A stretch of DNA of 64,000 nucleotides from Micavibrio_B sp964633355 (GTDB lineage Bacteria > Pseudomonadota > Alphaproteobacteria > Micavibrionales > Micavibrionaceae): NCBI GenBank assembly GCA_964633355.1, contig CAZWGO010000001.1, forward strand, positions 62,001-126,000, written 5' to 3'. The position numbers and the translations under genes are program-made. The notes under the pieces are model-generated. The model was not told where the DNA came from. It worked only from the letters and a program-made list of their open reading frames with translations, and did not search any database. Below are positions 52,053 to 60,206 of the stretch, in pieces. How positions within the stretch are numbered: the first letter of the stretch is position 1; every line of letters begins with the position of its first letter.

Positions 52053-53948
52053 ATGAGACAAAGACTGATCAAAACGACATTCACCGCGGGTGAATTGTCG
52101 AGCGACCTGCTGGGCCGCGGGGATATACGGTCCTATGATAATGGGGCAGGCAAACTGCGTAACGTGTTTATCCATCCAACCGGCGGCGTGACGCGACGGG
52201 CCGGGCTTCGTTATATCGACAACGCGGCGGGTGACGGGCGGTTGATGTCCTTCGAATTCAATACCGACCAGACATATTTGATCGTGCTGACCAATTTGCG
52301 CATGGATATTTATGCGGAAGGGGCGTTGGTGACGACGCTTGTTACGCCTTGGCCCGAGGGTCAGGTAAAGCAGCTTGTCTGGACGCAGAGCGCCGATACG
52401 CTGCTCCTCACCCATCCCGATTTGCCGCCGAAAAAACTGACGCGCGGCGCTTTTGGCGCGTGGAGTTTAAACGATTGGGTTTTCTATACGAAAGACAACA
52501 TTGTCTATCAGCCTTATTATAAATTCGCCGATGTGGCGGTGACGTTGACGCCTTCTGCCACGAGCGGCACGATTACTTTGACTTCCAGTGAAGCCGTGTT
52601 CGAGGCGGATCATGTTAATATAAGGCTGCGCGTCACGGGCAAGGAAGTTTTGATCACGACCGTCAATTCGCCAACCGTCGTGACGGTCGATGTCATTCAG
52701 GCTTTGCCGAATACAAGCCCGACGATTGACTGGGAAGAGCAAAGCTTTTCGAAGGTGCGCGGTTTTCCGGTATCGGTCGCGTTCCATCAGGACCGGCTGG
52801 TTCTTGGCGGCTCAAGAGATTTACCGAACCGTTTGTGGTTTTCCTGCTCCGGCGATTTATTCAATTTTGATCTCGGGGCGGGTGAAGACGACCGCGCCAT
52901 CGAGTTCGGTATTTTATCCGATCAGGTCAACGCTATTCGCGGCGTGTTCTCGGGGCGGCATTTGCAGGTCTTTACAAGCGGCGCGGAATGGATGGCGACC
53001 GGCGATCCGCTGACCCCCACCAATGTCCAGATCAAACGGCAAACGCGAGTCGGCTCTTTCGTCACGCGCTATATTCCGCCGGTCGATGTCGACGGTGCGA
53101 CATTATTCGCCGCGCGCAACGGGCAGGAAATTCGCCAGTTTATGTATACGGATCTGGAAGACGCCTATAGCGCGACCGATGTTTCGCTTTTGTCCAAGCA
53201 TATCATCGAGACGCCGGCGGATCAGGATTTCGACCAGAAACGCAGGCTCTTATTCGTCGTGCGCGAAGATGGAAAATTCGCCACGCTGACCATGTATCGC
53301 GCGGAACAAGTATCGGCATGGACGCTGCATGAAACGTCGGGTGCTGTGAAATCCGTCACTGTCGCGGGCGATACGGTTTATGTTCTGGTCGAGCGCGGCG
53401 GCAATTTTACCGTAGAGCAGATCGATGACGGTTTGTTTCTCGATTGCGCTTTGGCGGGGCAGGCAGAGGAGCCGACCTATACATGGTCGGGGCTCGAGCA
53501 TCTGGAAGGACAAAACGTATCGATTGTCGCCGACGGGCGCGTGCAGCCTGTACGGGAAGTACAGGACGGGCAGATTATTCTCGATGAAGCGGCAGCTCAG
53601 GTACAGATCGGTTTGCCCTATACGCATATTATCGAACCGCTTCCGGTCAGTAATGTTTTAACGCCGGGGCAGATGCGCGCGGTGAGATTAATTGAAGCGG
53701 CGTTCCGTCTTAAAAACACCTCGGCGCTTAAATTAGACGTGGGGCGGGGATTGAAAGATATCCCCTTAAGGCAGTTTAACGAAGATGAAATTCTGGATGC
53801 GCCGATGCCGCTGGTCTCTGGCGATATCAAGGTCCGCGCCTTTGGCTGGGAACGCGATCAGACGAAACCGCTCTGGCGGATCGAGCAGGATTTGCCGCTG
53901 CCGTTTTCGCTCTTATCGGTGAATATGGAAGTGATGGCGAATGATTAA
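52053..53948 (+). CDS. Tail tubular protein B (T7 gp12-like)
   Basis: A 631-residue protein forming the nozzle of the short tail. The opening TTFTAGELSSDLLGRGDIRSY and segments FIHPTGGVTRRAGLRYI, LVWTQSADTLLLTHPDL and GFPVSVAFHQDRLVLGGS match gp12-like proteins. I chose ATG 52053, with AAGGA upstream; the extra residues from ATG 52020 arise from the adjoining repeat. Full length for a compact version of the family (T7 gp12 is about 794 residues). Confidence 0.91.
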   Translation: MRQRLIKTTFTAGELSSDLLGRGDIRSYDNGAGKLRNVFIHPTGGVTRRAGLRYIDNAAGDGRLMSFEFNTDQTYLIVLTNLRMDIYAEGALVTTLVTPWPEGQVKQLVWTQSADTLLLTHPDLPPKKLTRGAFGAWSLNDWVFYTKDNIVYQPYYKFADVAVTLTPSATSGTITLTSSEAVFEADHVNIRLRVTGKEVLITTVNSPTVVTVDVIQALPNTSPTIDWEEQSFSKVRGFPVSVAFHQDRLVLGGSRDLPNRLWFSCSGDLFNFDLGAGEDDRAIEFGILSDQVNAIRGVFSGRHLQVFTSGAEWMATGDPLTPTNVQIKRQTRVGSFVTRYIPPVDVDGATLFAARNGQEIRQFMYTDLEDAYSATDVSLLSKHIIETPADQDFDQKRRLLFVVREDGKFATLTMYRAEQVSAWTLHETSGAVKSVTVAGDTVYVLVERGGNFTVEQIDDGLFLDCALAGQAEEPTYTWSGLEHLEGQNVSIVADGRVQPVREVQDGQIILDEAAAQVQIGLPYTHIIEPLPVSNVLTPGQMRAVRLIEAAFRLKNTSALKLDVGRGLKDIPLRQFNEDEILDAPMPLVSGDIKVRAFGWERDQTKPLWRIEQDLPLPFSLLSVNMEVMAND

Positions 53949-53978
53949 ACGATCAACTAATTTAAAGGAGATTACAAA

Positions 53979-54455
53979 ATGGGTGGTTTAACATCGGCGC
54001 TGGCGCCGATTATTCAGATCGGGTCGGCGTTGGGAAGCGTGGCGAATGTAGCAGCGCCCTTTTATCAGGACTCGGTTGACCGTAAAAACCAGAAGGCAAG
54101 TAACGAGCTAAGTCTTAAACAGGCGCAAGCCACGGCGGCGTTGCAAAAAGAGCAAAACCGTCTAGCTGCCTTACAGCAAGAACAGGACCGCAAGAAAGCG
54201 CTTCGAAACGCGGTGGCGCGGCAGAGGGCGCAATTCGGCGGTTCCGGTATCGGCTCTAGCGAAGGATCTTCTGAAGCGGTTCTTTTGGGTTTATTCAATG
54301 AATCCGACGAGCAAAGAGCATTGCGCGAGCAGATGAATAATCTGCGGAGTAACGCGCTCGATCTGACGCCGGCGCAGATTCAACAGCGCAATTTATTGCA
54401 GCAAACGCAGTCTAGAGAGCAAGACACGATCAACCGGATTACGGATTTCTTCTAA
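53979..54455 (+). CDS. Small virion protein (gp14-like position)
   Basis: A 158-residue protein with a Gly/Ala-rich N terminus and a coiled coil at about residues 38-75 (NELSLKQAQATAALQKEQNR...), then a Gly/Ser segment SGIGSSEGSSEAVL. T7 gp14 occupies this position and has similar composition. It is the only candidate ejection-core protein; no large gp15- or gp16-like gene follows. AAAGGAG stands before the start. Confidence 0.6.
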   Translation: MGGLTSALAPIIQIGSALGSVANVAAPFYQDSVDRKNQKASNELSLKQAQATAALQKEQNRLAALQQEQDRKKALRNAVARQRAQFGGSGIGSSEGSSEAVLLGLFNESDEQRALREQMNNLRSNALDLTPAQIQQRNLLQQTQSREQDTINRITDFF

Positions 54456-54465
54456 AGGATTTATC

Positions 54466-56487
54466 ATGACAGAGCATATCAAAATGCCCGATGTGGCACC
54501 GCTTTTGCGCGCGCTGGCCAATGGCACACAAACAGAATTCGAATTCCCATTTCCGGTTTTCGCCAGTGAAGACGTGGTCGTGTACCTGAACGGGGCACGG
54601 CAGGTTTCAGGGTTTGATATTATTGGCGCAGGTAATACAAGCGGCGGGACGGTCGTGTTCGATAGCGCTCCGGCCAACGGCATGACCGTCACCATCGAGC
54701 GGCGCATGGCGTTCGAACGCCTGACCGATTTTATCGAAGGCGGCGATTTTTCTGCTCAGGCCATCAATACCGAACTCGATTATTTGGTCGCGGGACTTCA
54801 GCAAGTAAGCCGCGATCAATCCGGCATGCTGAAATATTCCGATGGCGAGAATGCATCGAATAAGGTTTTGCCATCGCGCTCGATCCGCGCCCATAAAGCG
54901 CTCGGCTTCGACGGCAATGGCGATCCGGTGGCGGTGACATTGGAAGGGTCGATGGCCGCGCCGGATTTTACGGCGAGCGGATTTGGTGCGATCACCAGAA
55001 CTAGTCACGACAAATTTTCCGACATGGTATCGGTGAAAGATTTCGGAGCGGTCGGGGACGGATTGACCGACGATACGCTGAGCTTTCAAAAAGCGCTCGC
55101 CAGTCATAATGCGGTTTTCGTGCCGGAGGGCGAGTATATTATCACTTCGACGATTGAAATCAGAGAAGGTCAGACTTTAAGCGGGGCGGGCGATTGCGCG
55201 GTGTTAAAAACGTCGTCAGATATCGTTTTGATCGAGATAACGCAAAGCTATGCGACGCTCAAAAATTTGAAACTTTTCGGCGGCGATGTCGGATTGAAAC
55301 TCTATGGCAAGACATCCCCTTGCGTGAATAATTCGATTACGGATCTAACGATCTGGCAGGCGCAGACGGGGATTTTACTCGACGGCTATACTTCGCCGGA
55401 TAATCCCTGTTACTGGAATAATTTCGACCGCGTTCTGGTGGCGCAAGCATTCGTCAACGGCATTCATCTGGTTAAAACCGGCGGCGGCGATACGCCCAAC
55501 GCCAATCGGTTTCATCAATGCCGCGTCTATTCGCTGGGCGCGGCGACGTCGGGGCATGGATTATATGTGGAGCACGGGCAGTTCAATAATTCCTTTATCG
55601 ATTTCGAAGCAAATATGTCGAACACCGTTCAGGCCTGTGTCAGATGCGGGGCGCAGTCGAACAAAACCCTGTTCGTTAATTTATATACGGAATCGAGCAA
55701 TAGCGTACCAAATGTCAAATTAGATAAAGGCTCGATCGAAACCGCGATTTATAATCTATTGTCGATGTCGGACGGCGCGGCGATATGGGATTTTTCCGGC
55801 GGACAATATACGGCTTATAATGCGGGCTTTCCGTACAAGAACAGGTTGCAAAAGACGACTGTCACGGATTTGAACGCAACGCTTTTGCGCTACGACACGC
55901 GCTATACGGATACGAGCGGTGTGCATGACATCCTTGCCGACCGTTCGATCCAGTTGCTCTCAAGTTATGGCGGGCCGGTCACGGCGCGGCTTCCCAATGC
56001 GGAAGAGGCGACCGGCGCGATGATTACGATCAAAAAGATCGATTCATCGAAGAACGTGATTACCATTGTTGAGGATGGCGGCGATGGGCCGGACCGGACG
56101 AATTTCTATCTTGGGAGCGCGAATGATTACGTCATGATAATGTCGAACGGGGCGGAGTGGTTTGTGATTTCTTCCAATCGCAGTCCCGGCAATACGAGGT
56201 ATTTCGATGGATCAGGCATCTACGATATCGATATGGCGGTCGATGTCTATTTGCTGTCGAGTTTTGGCGGTGCACTGAATGCGCGCTTGCCGCCTGCCGA
56301 TGCGCCGGAAGCGGTGGGGCGGATGGTGACGATCAAGAAAACCGATGTCTCGGCAAATTCGATCACGATTTCCGAAGCCGGCGGATCCGGACCGGACGGA
56401 TATAGCCAGATTTTATCGGCTCAATATGAAGCGATTACCGTCGTTTCCGATGGCGGGCATTGGCATATCGTTTCGCGGTTTCCCTAG
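54466..56487 (+). CDS. Tail fibre/spike with T7-type N terminus and pectate-lyase fold
   Basis: A 673-residue receptor-binding protein. Residues 1-120 (FEFPFPVFASEDVVVYLNG, RMAFERLTDFIEGGDFSA) match the tail-attachment domain of T7 gp17. From about 186, VKDFGAVGDGLTDDT opens a right-handed beta-helix of the pectate-lyase-3 type, which in other phages binds or cuts capsular polysaccharide. Residues about 474-575 and 575-673 are two tandem copies of one domain (shared LLSSYGG/LLSSFGG, ARLP, TIKK). A GGATTT site precedes the start. It defines host range. Confidence 0.88.
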   Translation: MTEHIKMPDVAPLLRALANGTQTEFEFPFPVFASEDVVVYLNGARQVSGFDIIGAGNTSGGTVVFDSAPANGMTVTIERRMAFERLTDFIEGGDFSAQAINTELDYLVAGLQQVSRDQSGMLKYSDGENASNKVLPSRSIRAHKALGFDGNGDPVAVTLEGSMAAPDFTASGFGAITRTSHDKFSDMVSVKDFGAVGDGLTDDTLSFQKALASHNAVFVPEGEYIITSTIEIREGQTLSGAGDCAVLKTSSDIVLIEITQSYATLKNLKLFGGDVGLKLYGKTSPCVNNSITDLTIWQAQTGILLDGYTSPDNPCYWNNFDRVLVAQAFVNGIHLVKTGGGDTPNANRFHQCRVYSLGAATSGHGLYVEHGQFNNSFIDFEANMSNTVQACVRCGAQSNKTLFVNLYTESSNSVPNVKLDKGSIETAIYNLLSMSDGAAIWDFSGGQYTAYNAGFPYKNRLQKTTVTDLNATLLRYDTRYTDTSGVHDILADRSIQLLSSYGGPVTARLPNAEEATGAMITIKKIDSSKNVITIVEDGGDGPDRTNFYLGSANDYVMIMSNGAEWFVISSNRSPGNTRYFDGSGIYDIDMAVDVYLLSSFGGALNARLPPADAPEAVGRMVTIKKTDVSANSITISEAGGSGPDGYSQILSAQYEAITVVSDGGHWHIVSRFP

Positions 56488-56489
56488 GC

Positions 56490-56601
56490 GATTTTCGTCT
56501 TTTGGTCTGCAAACCGTGCTTTTCTGCGCTTCCGGTGCTCACGTACATTCAAAGTACGCTGCGCTCCGGTTCTCGAAAATCACGGTTTTCGCCGCAAAAT
56601 C
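56490..56601. repeat. Long imperfect inverted repeat (family D)
   Basis: Arms of about 50 bases are imperfectly complementary around the centre GTACATTCAAAGTAC (56543-56557). It directly follows the tail-fibre stop and precedes the probable small terminase gene. Confidence 0.7.
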
Positions 56602-56674
56602 CTTCAATCGAATAAGCGCTCACATGGCATATCAAGTGATGCAAGAAAAATTAAAAATAACAAAAAGAGGTTTC

Positions 56675-56974
56675 ATGACGATCACTACAGAAATACGGCA
56701 AAAGTTTAATGAGTTCATTTCGCGAGGAGTAAAGGTAACCAATAGTTTTTTCGAAGCCTATACGGAAAAAGGTTTATTGGATGAGAAAAAGAAGGAGCAT
56801 ATCGAAGATCAAAAAGCATTGAAGATAGCGATTTCAAATATCGAAGATCTGCTCAATCTCGCGGAGAAAATAAATGTCCCTGATGCGAAGGATAAGGAGA
56901 ACGAGCTTGCCCTGCTTCTAGAGCGGGCAAATGAAGAACTGGCAAAATATGATGAAAGGACAGGCAATGAATGA
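56675..56974 (+). CDS. Probable small terminase subunit
   Basis: A 99-residue, acidic, helical protein starting MTITTEIRQKFNEF, with a coiled-coil-like centre. T7 gp18 (small terminase, 89 residues) lies in the same place, just before the large subunit. No sequence motif is decisive, so the call rests on size and position. AGAGG lies before ATG 56675; upstream in-frame ATGs add repeat-derived residues. It overlaps the large terminase start by four bases. Confidence 0.55.
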   Translation: MTITTEIRQKFNEFISRGVKVTNSFFEAYTEKGLLDEKKKEHIEDQKALKIAISNIEDLLNLAEKINVPDAKDKENELALLLERANEELAKYDERTGNE

Positions 56975-58437
56975 CCGATATGTCTTTCCGCCAGTTTCTG
57001 GTCATGTGGAACCAACAGCAGCGGCAATCCACGCCGGATATTCACTTAGAACTTGTTTCATGGCTCGAGCAGCGATGGAAAAACGGCGACAAGAAAGTCC
57101 TGATCATGGCGTTTCGCGGCTTCGGGAAATCGACAATTCTCGGCGTTTTTTGCACATGGATTTTATGGCGCAATCCGGATTTGCGTATCCTTATACTGGC
57201 GGCAGACCTGGCTTTGGCGCGCAAAATGGTGCGGCAGGTCAAGCGCATTATCGAGAAACATTCCGTGACGACAGGTTTAAAACCTGATCGCGCCGATCAA
57301 TGGGGGGCGGAATGTTTTACTATCAAACGCAAGGCGGAGCTGCGCGATCCTTCCATGCTGGCCAAGGGGATCGACACCAATTTAACCGGCACGCGGGCAG
57401 ACGTTATTATTTGTGACGATGTCGAAGTGCCAAGAACCAGCAATACGGCCTATAAAAGAGCGGAGCTGCGCGAGCGGCTAAACGAGCTCGATTATATCCT
57501 GACGCCGGACGGGTCATTGGTCTATATCGGCACGCCGCATCATTACAACACCATCTATGCAGAGGAAAAGAGGAAAGGGGAGGAGAGCGTTTTTCTTAAA
57601 GGATATGCGCGCCATGTCATTCCGGTCATAGATAAGGGCGGGAATAGCGTCTGGCCGGAGCGTTTCTCGCCTGAAAAAATCGAGAGTATTTTAACGAAAA
57701 CCGGACCATCGAATTTTGCAAGCCAGATGCTCTGCCATCCGGTCAATTCGGCAGACGGAAAATTCAATCCCGAGCATTTGACGATCTATCATGACGAGAT
57801 TGAATATTCGGAAAGCGCACAAAAGCCCGTCCTGACGATCGGCGGCGTCAAAATGATAACCGGCGCGGCATGGTGGGACCCTGCTTTCGGCAATGAAAAA
57901 GGGGATCGTAGCGTCGTTGCCATCGTTTTCAAAGGCGAGAACGAACAGCATTATATTCACCGAATCAAGCAGATCTTCATCAAGAAAGATTCCGTTGAGT
58001 CGGAAATGAACCAGCAATGCGAGCAAGTGGCCAGAATGCTGGAAGAATGTTTCGTGCCGAATATCACCATCGAAGTGAACGGCATCGGCGCTTTTTTACC
58101 CGGACATTTGCGCCGGTATTTACAGGAGCGGAAAATTCCCTGCTTTGTGCATGAGGTGCACAGTAAGAAAGCAAAAAATCTTCGGATTTCAGAGGCTTTC
58201 GAGGCAGCGTTATCGGCAAAAAATATAAACGCGCATCGCAAAGCGGCGGCGAACTCCCTAATCAGGCAACTCGAAGACTGGAATGCGGAAAAGAAAAATC
58301 AGGAGGACGATGTTCTGGATGCGGTCGCCGGTGCGATGAGCTTGCAGGAAGTGAAATTCGGTTTGAACAATTTCATCGGGCGGCAGAATTGGCAGAAAAG
58401 CGGCGAGATGAGCGTCGCAAAAACCATACTCGATTAA
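56971..58437 (+). CDS. Terminase large subunit (T7 gp19-like)
   Basis: The 488-residue packaging motor. The ATPase Walker A is AFRGFGKST (residues 47-55), the Walker B segment VIICDDVE, and the coupling motif region LVYIGTPHHYNTIY. The nuclease domain begins near WWDPAFGNEKGDRS, with further acids toward the C terminus (EDDVLDAVAGAM). All catalytic segments are present, so DNA packaging should be possible. It overlaps the small subunit start-stop. Confidence 0.93.
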   Translation: MTDMSFRQFLVMWNQQQRQSTPDIHLELVSWLEQRWKNGDKKVLIMAFRGFGKSTILGVFCTWILWRNPDLRILILAADLALARKMVRQVKRIIEKHSVTTGLKPDRADQWGAECFTIKRKAELRDPSMLAKGIDTNLTGTRADVIICDDVEVPRTSNTAYKRAELRERLNELDYILTPDGSLVYIGTPHHYNTIYAEEKRKGEESVFLKGYARHVIPVIDKGGNSVWPERFSPEKIESILTKTGPSNFASQMLCHPVNSADGKFNPEHLTIYHDEIEYSESAQKPVLTIGGVKMITGAAWWDPAFGNEKGDRSVVAIVFKGENEQHYIHRIKQIFIKKDSVESEMNQQCEQVARMLEECFVPNITIEVNGIGAFLPGHLRRYLQERKIPCFVHEVHSKKAKNLRISEAFEAALSAKNINAHRKAAANSLIRQLEDWNAEKKNQEDDVLDAVAGAMSLQEVKFGLNNFIGRQNWQKSGEMSVAKTILD

Positions 58438-58447
58438 TCAAAGGGAG

Positions 58448-58467
58448 ATCCCTGCTTTCGCAGGGAT
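58448..58467. repeat. Palindromic repeat (family A)
   Basis: ATCCCTGCTTTCGCAGGGAT followed by GAC, lying 11 bases before the next ATG. Its AGGGA is the only ribosome-site-like sequence for that gene. Confidence 0.9.
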
Positions 58468-58478
58468 GACAATTACAC

Positions 58479-58721
58479 ATGAACGAAAATCTATTCTGGT
58501 GGCTGTCGGCCATCGAGATACCGGTGCTGTCCGGGCTTTTCTGGATGATCTGGAAGGTGAAAAGCGAACTGAGCGATTACAAAATAGAGGTCGCGAATAA
58601 TTACGCGCGGTCTTCGGACGTTATGCAGGTAGAGACAAGGTTGACCAGTCACTTACTGCGTATCGAAGCCAAGCTCGATGTCACGGCGCTCAAGACTGAG
58701 TCACTGAAGGCGAAACAGTAA
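58479..58721 (+). CDS. Small membrane protein of the lysis region
   Basis: An 80-residue protein with one N-terminal membrane helix (LFWWLSAIEIPVLSGLFWMIW) and a charged, coiled-coil-like tail. The layout resembles XhlA-type holin accessory proteins. It lies between the terminase and the endolysin, flanked on both sides by family A repeats. Confidence 0.6.
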   Translation: MNENLFWWLSAIEIPVLSGLFWMIWKVKSELSDYKIEVANNYARSSDVMQVETRLTSHLLRIEAKLDVTALKTESLKAKQ

Positions 58722-58745
58722 TTTTAACGATAACAAGAAAGGGAG

Positions 58746-58765
58746 ATTCCTGCTTTCGCAGGGAT
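58746..58765. repeat. Palindromic repeat (family A)
   Basis: ATTCCTGCTTTCGCAGGGAT followed by GACATG, the last three bases being the endolysin start codon. The repeat's AGGGA lies at ribosome-site distance. Confidence 0.9.
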
Positions 58766-58768
58766 GAC

Positions 58769-59266
58769 ATGACTGTGGAAGAGATCAAAAATAAACCGAA
58801 ATTATTTCCTTTGCCGAATACGGCGGATGAGAAGGCAGCGGCACTGTATACCGAATTGGAAATCGACGTATTGGCGCGGACAATTTGGGGAGAGGCGCGC
58901 GGCGAGGGGTTAAGCGGCATGAATGCGGTCGCCTGCGTTATTCTCAACCGCGTCGAGGCGGCGCGAAAGCTCGGCGGATATTGGTGGGGAAATAACGTCA
59001 TGCAAGTCTGCCAGAAACCGTACCAGTTTTCGTGCTGGAACAAGAATGACGCCAATTACAAAAAGCTGATCTTGGTCGATGATGAAGATATATATTTCGC
59101 CTCGGCCAAGCGGGTCGCACGGCGGGCGATGCTCGGGTTCCTCAAGGATGAGAGCAAAGGCGCAACCCATTACCATGCAAGAAATATTCTTCCCGATTGG
59201 GCGCGCGAGAGGAAGCCGACAGCCATGATCGGGCGGCATGTGTTTTATAAATTGATCGAGGTTTGA
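58769..59266 (+). CDS. Endolysin, SleB-type cell wall hydrolase
   Basis: A 165-residue peptidoglycan hydrolase. The core LARTIWGEARGEG with catalytic Glu42, then AVACVILNRV and QVCQKPYQFSCWN, is the Hydrolase_2/SleB pattern of lytic transglycosylase-like enzymes used by many alphaproteobacterial phages as endolysins. There is no signal peptide, so release needs the holin. The start codon abuts a family A repeat that seems to supply its ribosome site. Confidence 0.9.
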   Translation: MTVEEIKNKPKLFPLPNTADEKAAALYTELEIDVLARTIWGEARGEGLSGMNAVACVILNRVEAARKLGGYWWGNNVMQVCQKPYQFSCWNKNDANYKKLILVDDEDIYFASAKRVARRAMLGFLKDESKGATHYHARNILPDWARERKPTAMIGRHVFYKLIEV

Positions 59267-59268
59267 TT

Positions 59269-59417
59269 TAACCACAGCGGGCACAGCGCCCACAGCGCAG
59301 ATAATAAATTCTTGTCATGTTGAGCGAAGCGAAACATCTCATCTTAAGTCACCGAAATGAGATCCTTCACTGCGTTCAGGATGACAGTACCTAAACTCGC
59401 TGTGGGCGCTGTAGTTT
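59269..59417 (-). mobile_element. 149-bp MITE-like element, copy 2 (inverted)
   Basis: Same length and nearly the same sequence as the element at 50651-50799, in the opposite orientation, with matching ends (ACCACAGCGGGCACAGCG on the left). It lies between the endolysin and the holin. Confidence 0.85.
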
Positions 59418-59436
59418 CAAAAAAAAGGGAATACAT

Positions 59437-59688
59437 ATGAAAGAGAAAATAGAAACATTCTCAAAGCTGATGCGGCCTGTCTTTGGTTATGTCGTGGCGT
59501 TTTCATGGGGGGCGCAGATGTTGTCGGTAGCATTCATTATTTTGTTTAAAACCAATGAAGCGGCGAGTGTGATCAACGCGATGGAGAGTTTAAGCACGAC
59601 ATGGGCGGTCGGGTTGTCGGTTCTGGGAATTTATGTGTACCGGAAAGATTTTCTAAAGAAAGGAAAACAGGATGATATGGATCGGTAA
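59437..59688 (+). CDS. Holin
   Basis: An 83-residue protein with two membrane helices (about residues 14-36 and 54-71) and a charged C terminus. It follows the endolysin and overlaps the spanin gene. The size and topology fit a holin that opens the inner membrane at lysis; sequence alone does not assign the family. AAAAGGGA precedes the ATG. Confidence 0.75.
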   Translation: MKEKIETFSKLMRPVFGYVVAFSWGAQMLSVAFIILFKTNEAASVINAMESLSTTWAVGLSVLGIYVYRKDFLKKGKQDDMDR

Positions 59689-60034
59689 AATTTTATCACT
59701 TATTAAATACTGGAAGTTCGGCGGCGTCATCATATTGATCGCTGCTTTTTTATTGTCGGCGCATCTGGCGAAAAGTCGCGGCGAGAAACTGGCGCAGGCG
59801 ACGCAACTATTGGAGACGGAGCGGCAAAGATTCAAAACCCAGCTCAGGCAAATCGAAAAGGCACGGCAAGATGAAAAAGAAAGAAACGAGTTCCGAAAAT
59901 CACAGAATAAAAAACTTAAGCTGGCGCAAAGCGAGATCCCCGCTTTCGTGGGGAAAGCAGATAGCGATATCGATCATCTGCGCGATGTGTATGACTTCTT
60001 GCGCCAGCGTCAGGGAAATGCCGTCGCCCGATAG
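59672..60034 (+). CDS. Inner-membrane spanin (Rz-like)
   Basis: A 120-residue protein with one N-terminal membrane helix (FGGVIILIAAFLLSAHLA) and a long charged coiled coil to about residue 90. This is the i-spanin layout: it spans the periplasm and pairs with the nested o-spanin to fuse the membranes. It overlaps the holin by 17 bases. The segment SEIPAFVGKAD is the translation of a family A repeat lying in the gene. Confidence 0.8.
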   Translation: MIWIGKILSLIKYWKFGGVIILIAAFLLSAHLAKSRGEKLAQATQLLETERQRFKTQLRQIEKARQDEKERNEFRKSQNKKLKLAQSEIPAFVGKADSDIDHLRDVYDFLRQRQGNAVAR

Positions 60035-60164
60035 TTTTTACGATTGCCCAAGGCCGGACGAGTATCCCGAAAACCCGACACTGGCCGACTTAATATATGC
60101 GCTGAATGACACTTATCTGGCCTGGGAAGCGTGTCACGGGGCTTTTTATGGCAGGCCTCTTTAG
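59871..60164 (+). CDS. Outer-membrane spanin (Rz1-like lipoprotein), nested
   Basis: A 97-residue frame starting inside the i-spanin gene in another reading frame and ending 130 bases beyond it. A hydrophobic segment IAISIICAMCM leads to the lipobox TSC at about residue 44, so the mature protein would be an outer-membrane lipoprotein of some 54 residues with several prolines. Overlapping Rz/Rz1 pairs are typical of Gram-negative phages. The start could be later than 59871; the N-terminal part before the hydrophobic stretch is unusually long. Confidence 0.75.
   Translation: MKKKETSSENHRIKNLSWRKARSPLSWGKQIAISIICAMCMTSCASVREMPSPDSFYDCPRPDEYPENPTLADLIYALNDTYLAWEACHGAFYGRPL
59936..59955. repeat. 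Family A repeat inside both spanin genes
   Basis: ATCCCCGCTTTCGTGGGGAA, a variant with the same CTTTCG loop and paired CCCC/GGGG arms. It is read as IPAFVG in the i-spanin and as SPLSWG in the o-spanin. Confidence 0.75.
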
Positions 60165-60171
60165 ATTAATA

Positions 60172-60200
60172 TTGACGGTGAGCGCAATACTTGCCATAAG
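60172..60200 (+). promoter_or_regulatory. Possible promoter for the helical-protein pair
   Basis: TTGACG (60172-60177), a 17-base spacer and CATAAG (60195-60200), just after the o-spanin stop. The -10 box is weak. Confidence 0.3.
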
Positions 60201-60206
60201 AATTTT

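Noticed and set aside
56345..56674. Long frame running from inside the tail fibre into the probable small terminase.
   Set aside because: The first part is another frame of the fibre gene and of a dispersed inverted repeat; ATG 56675 has its own ribosome site.
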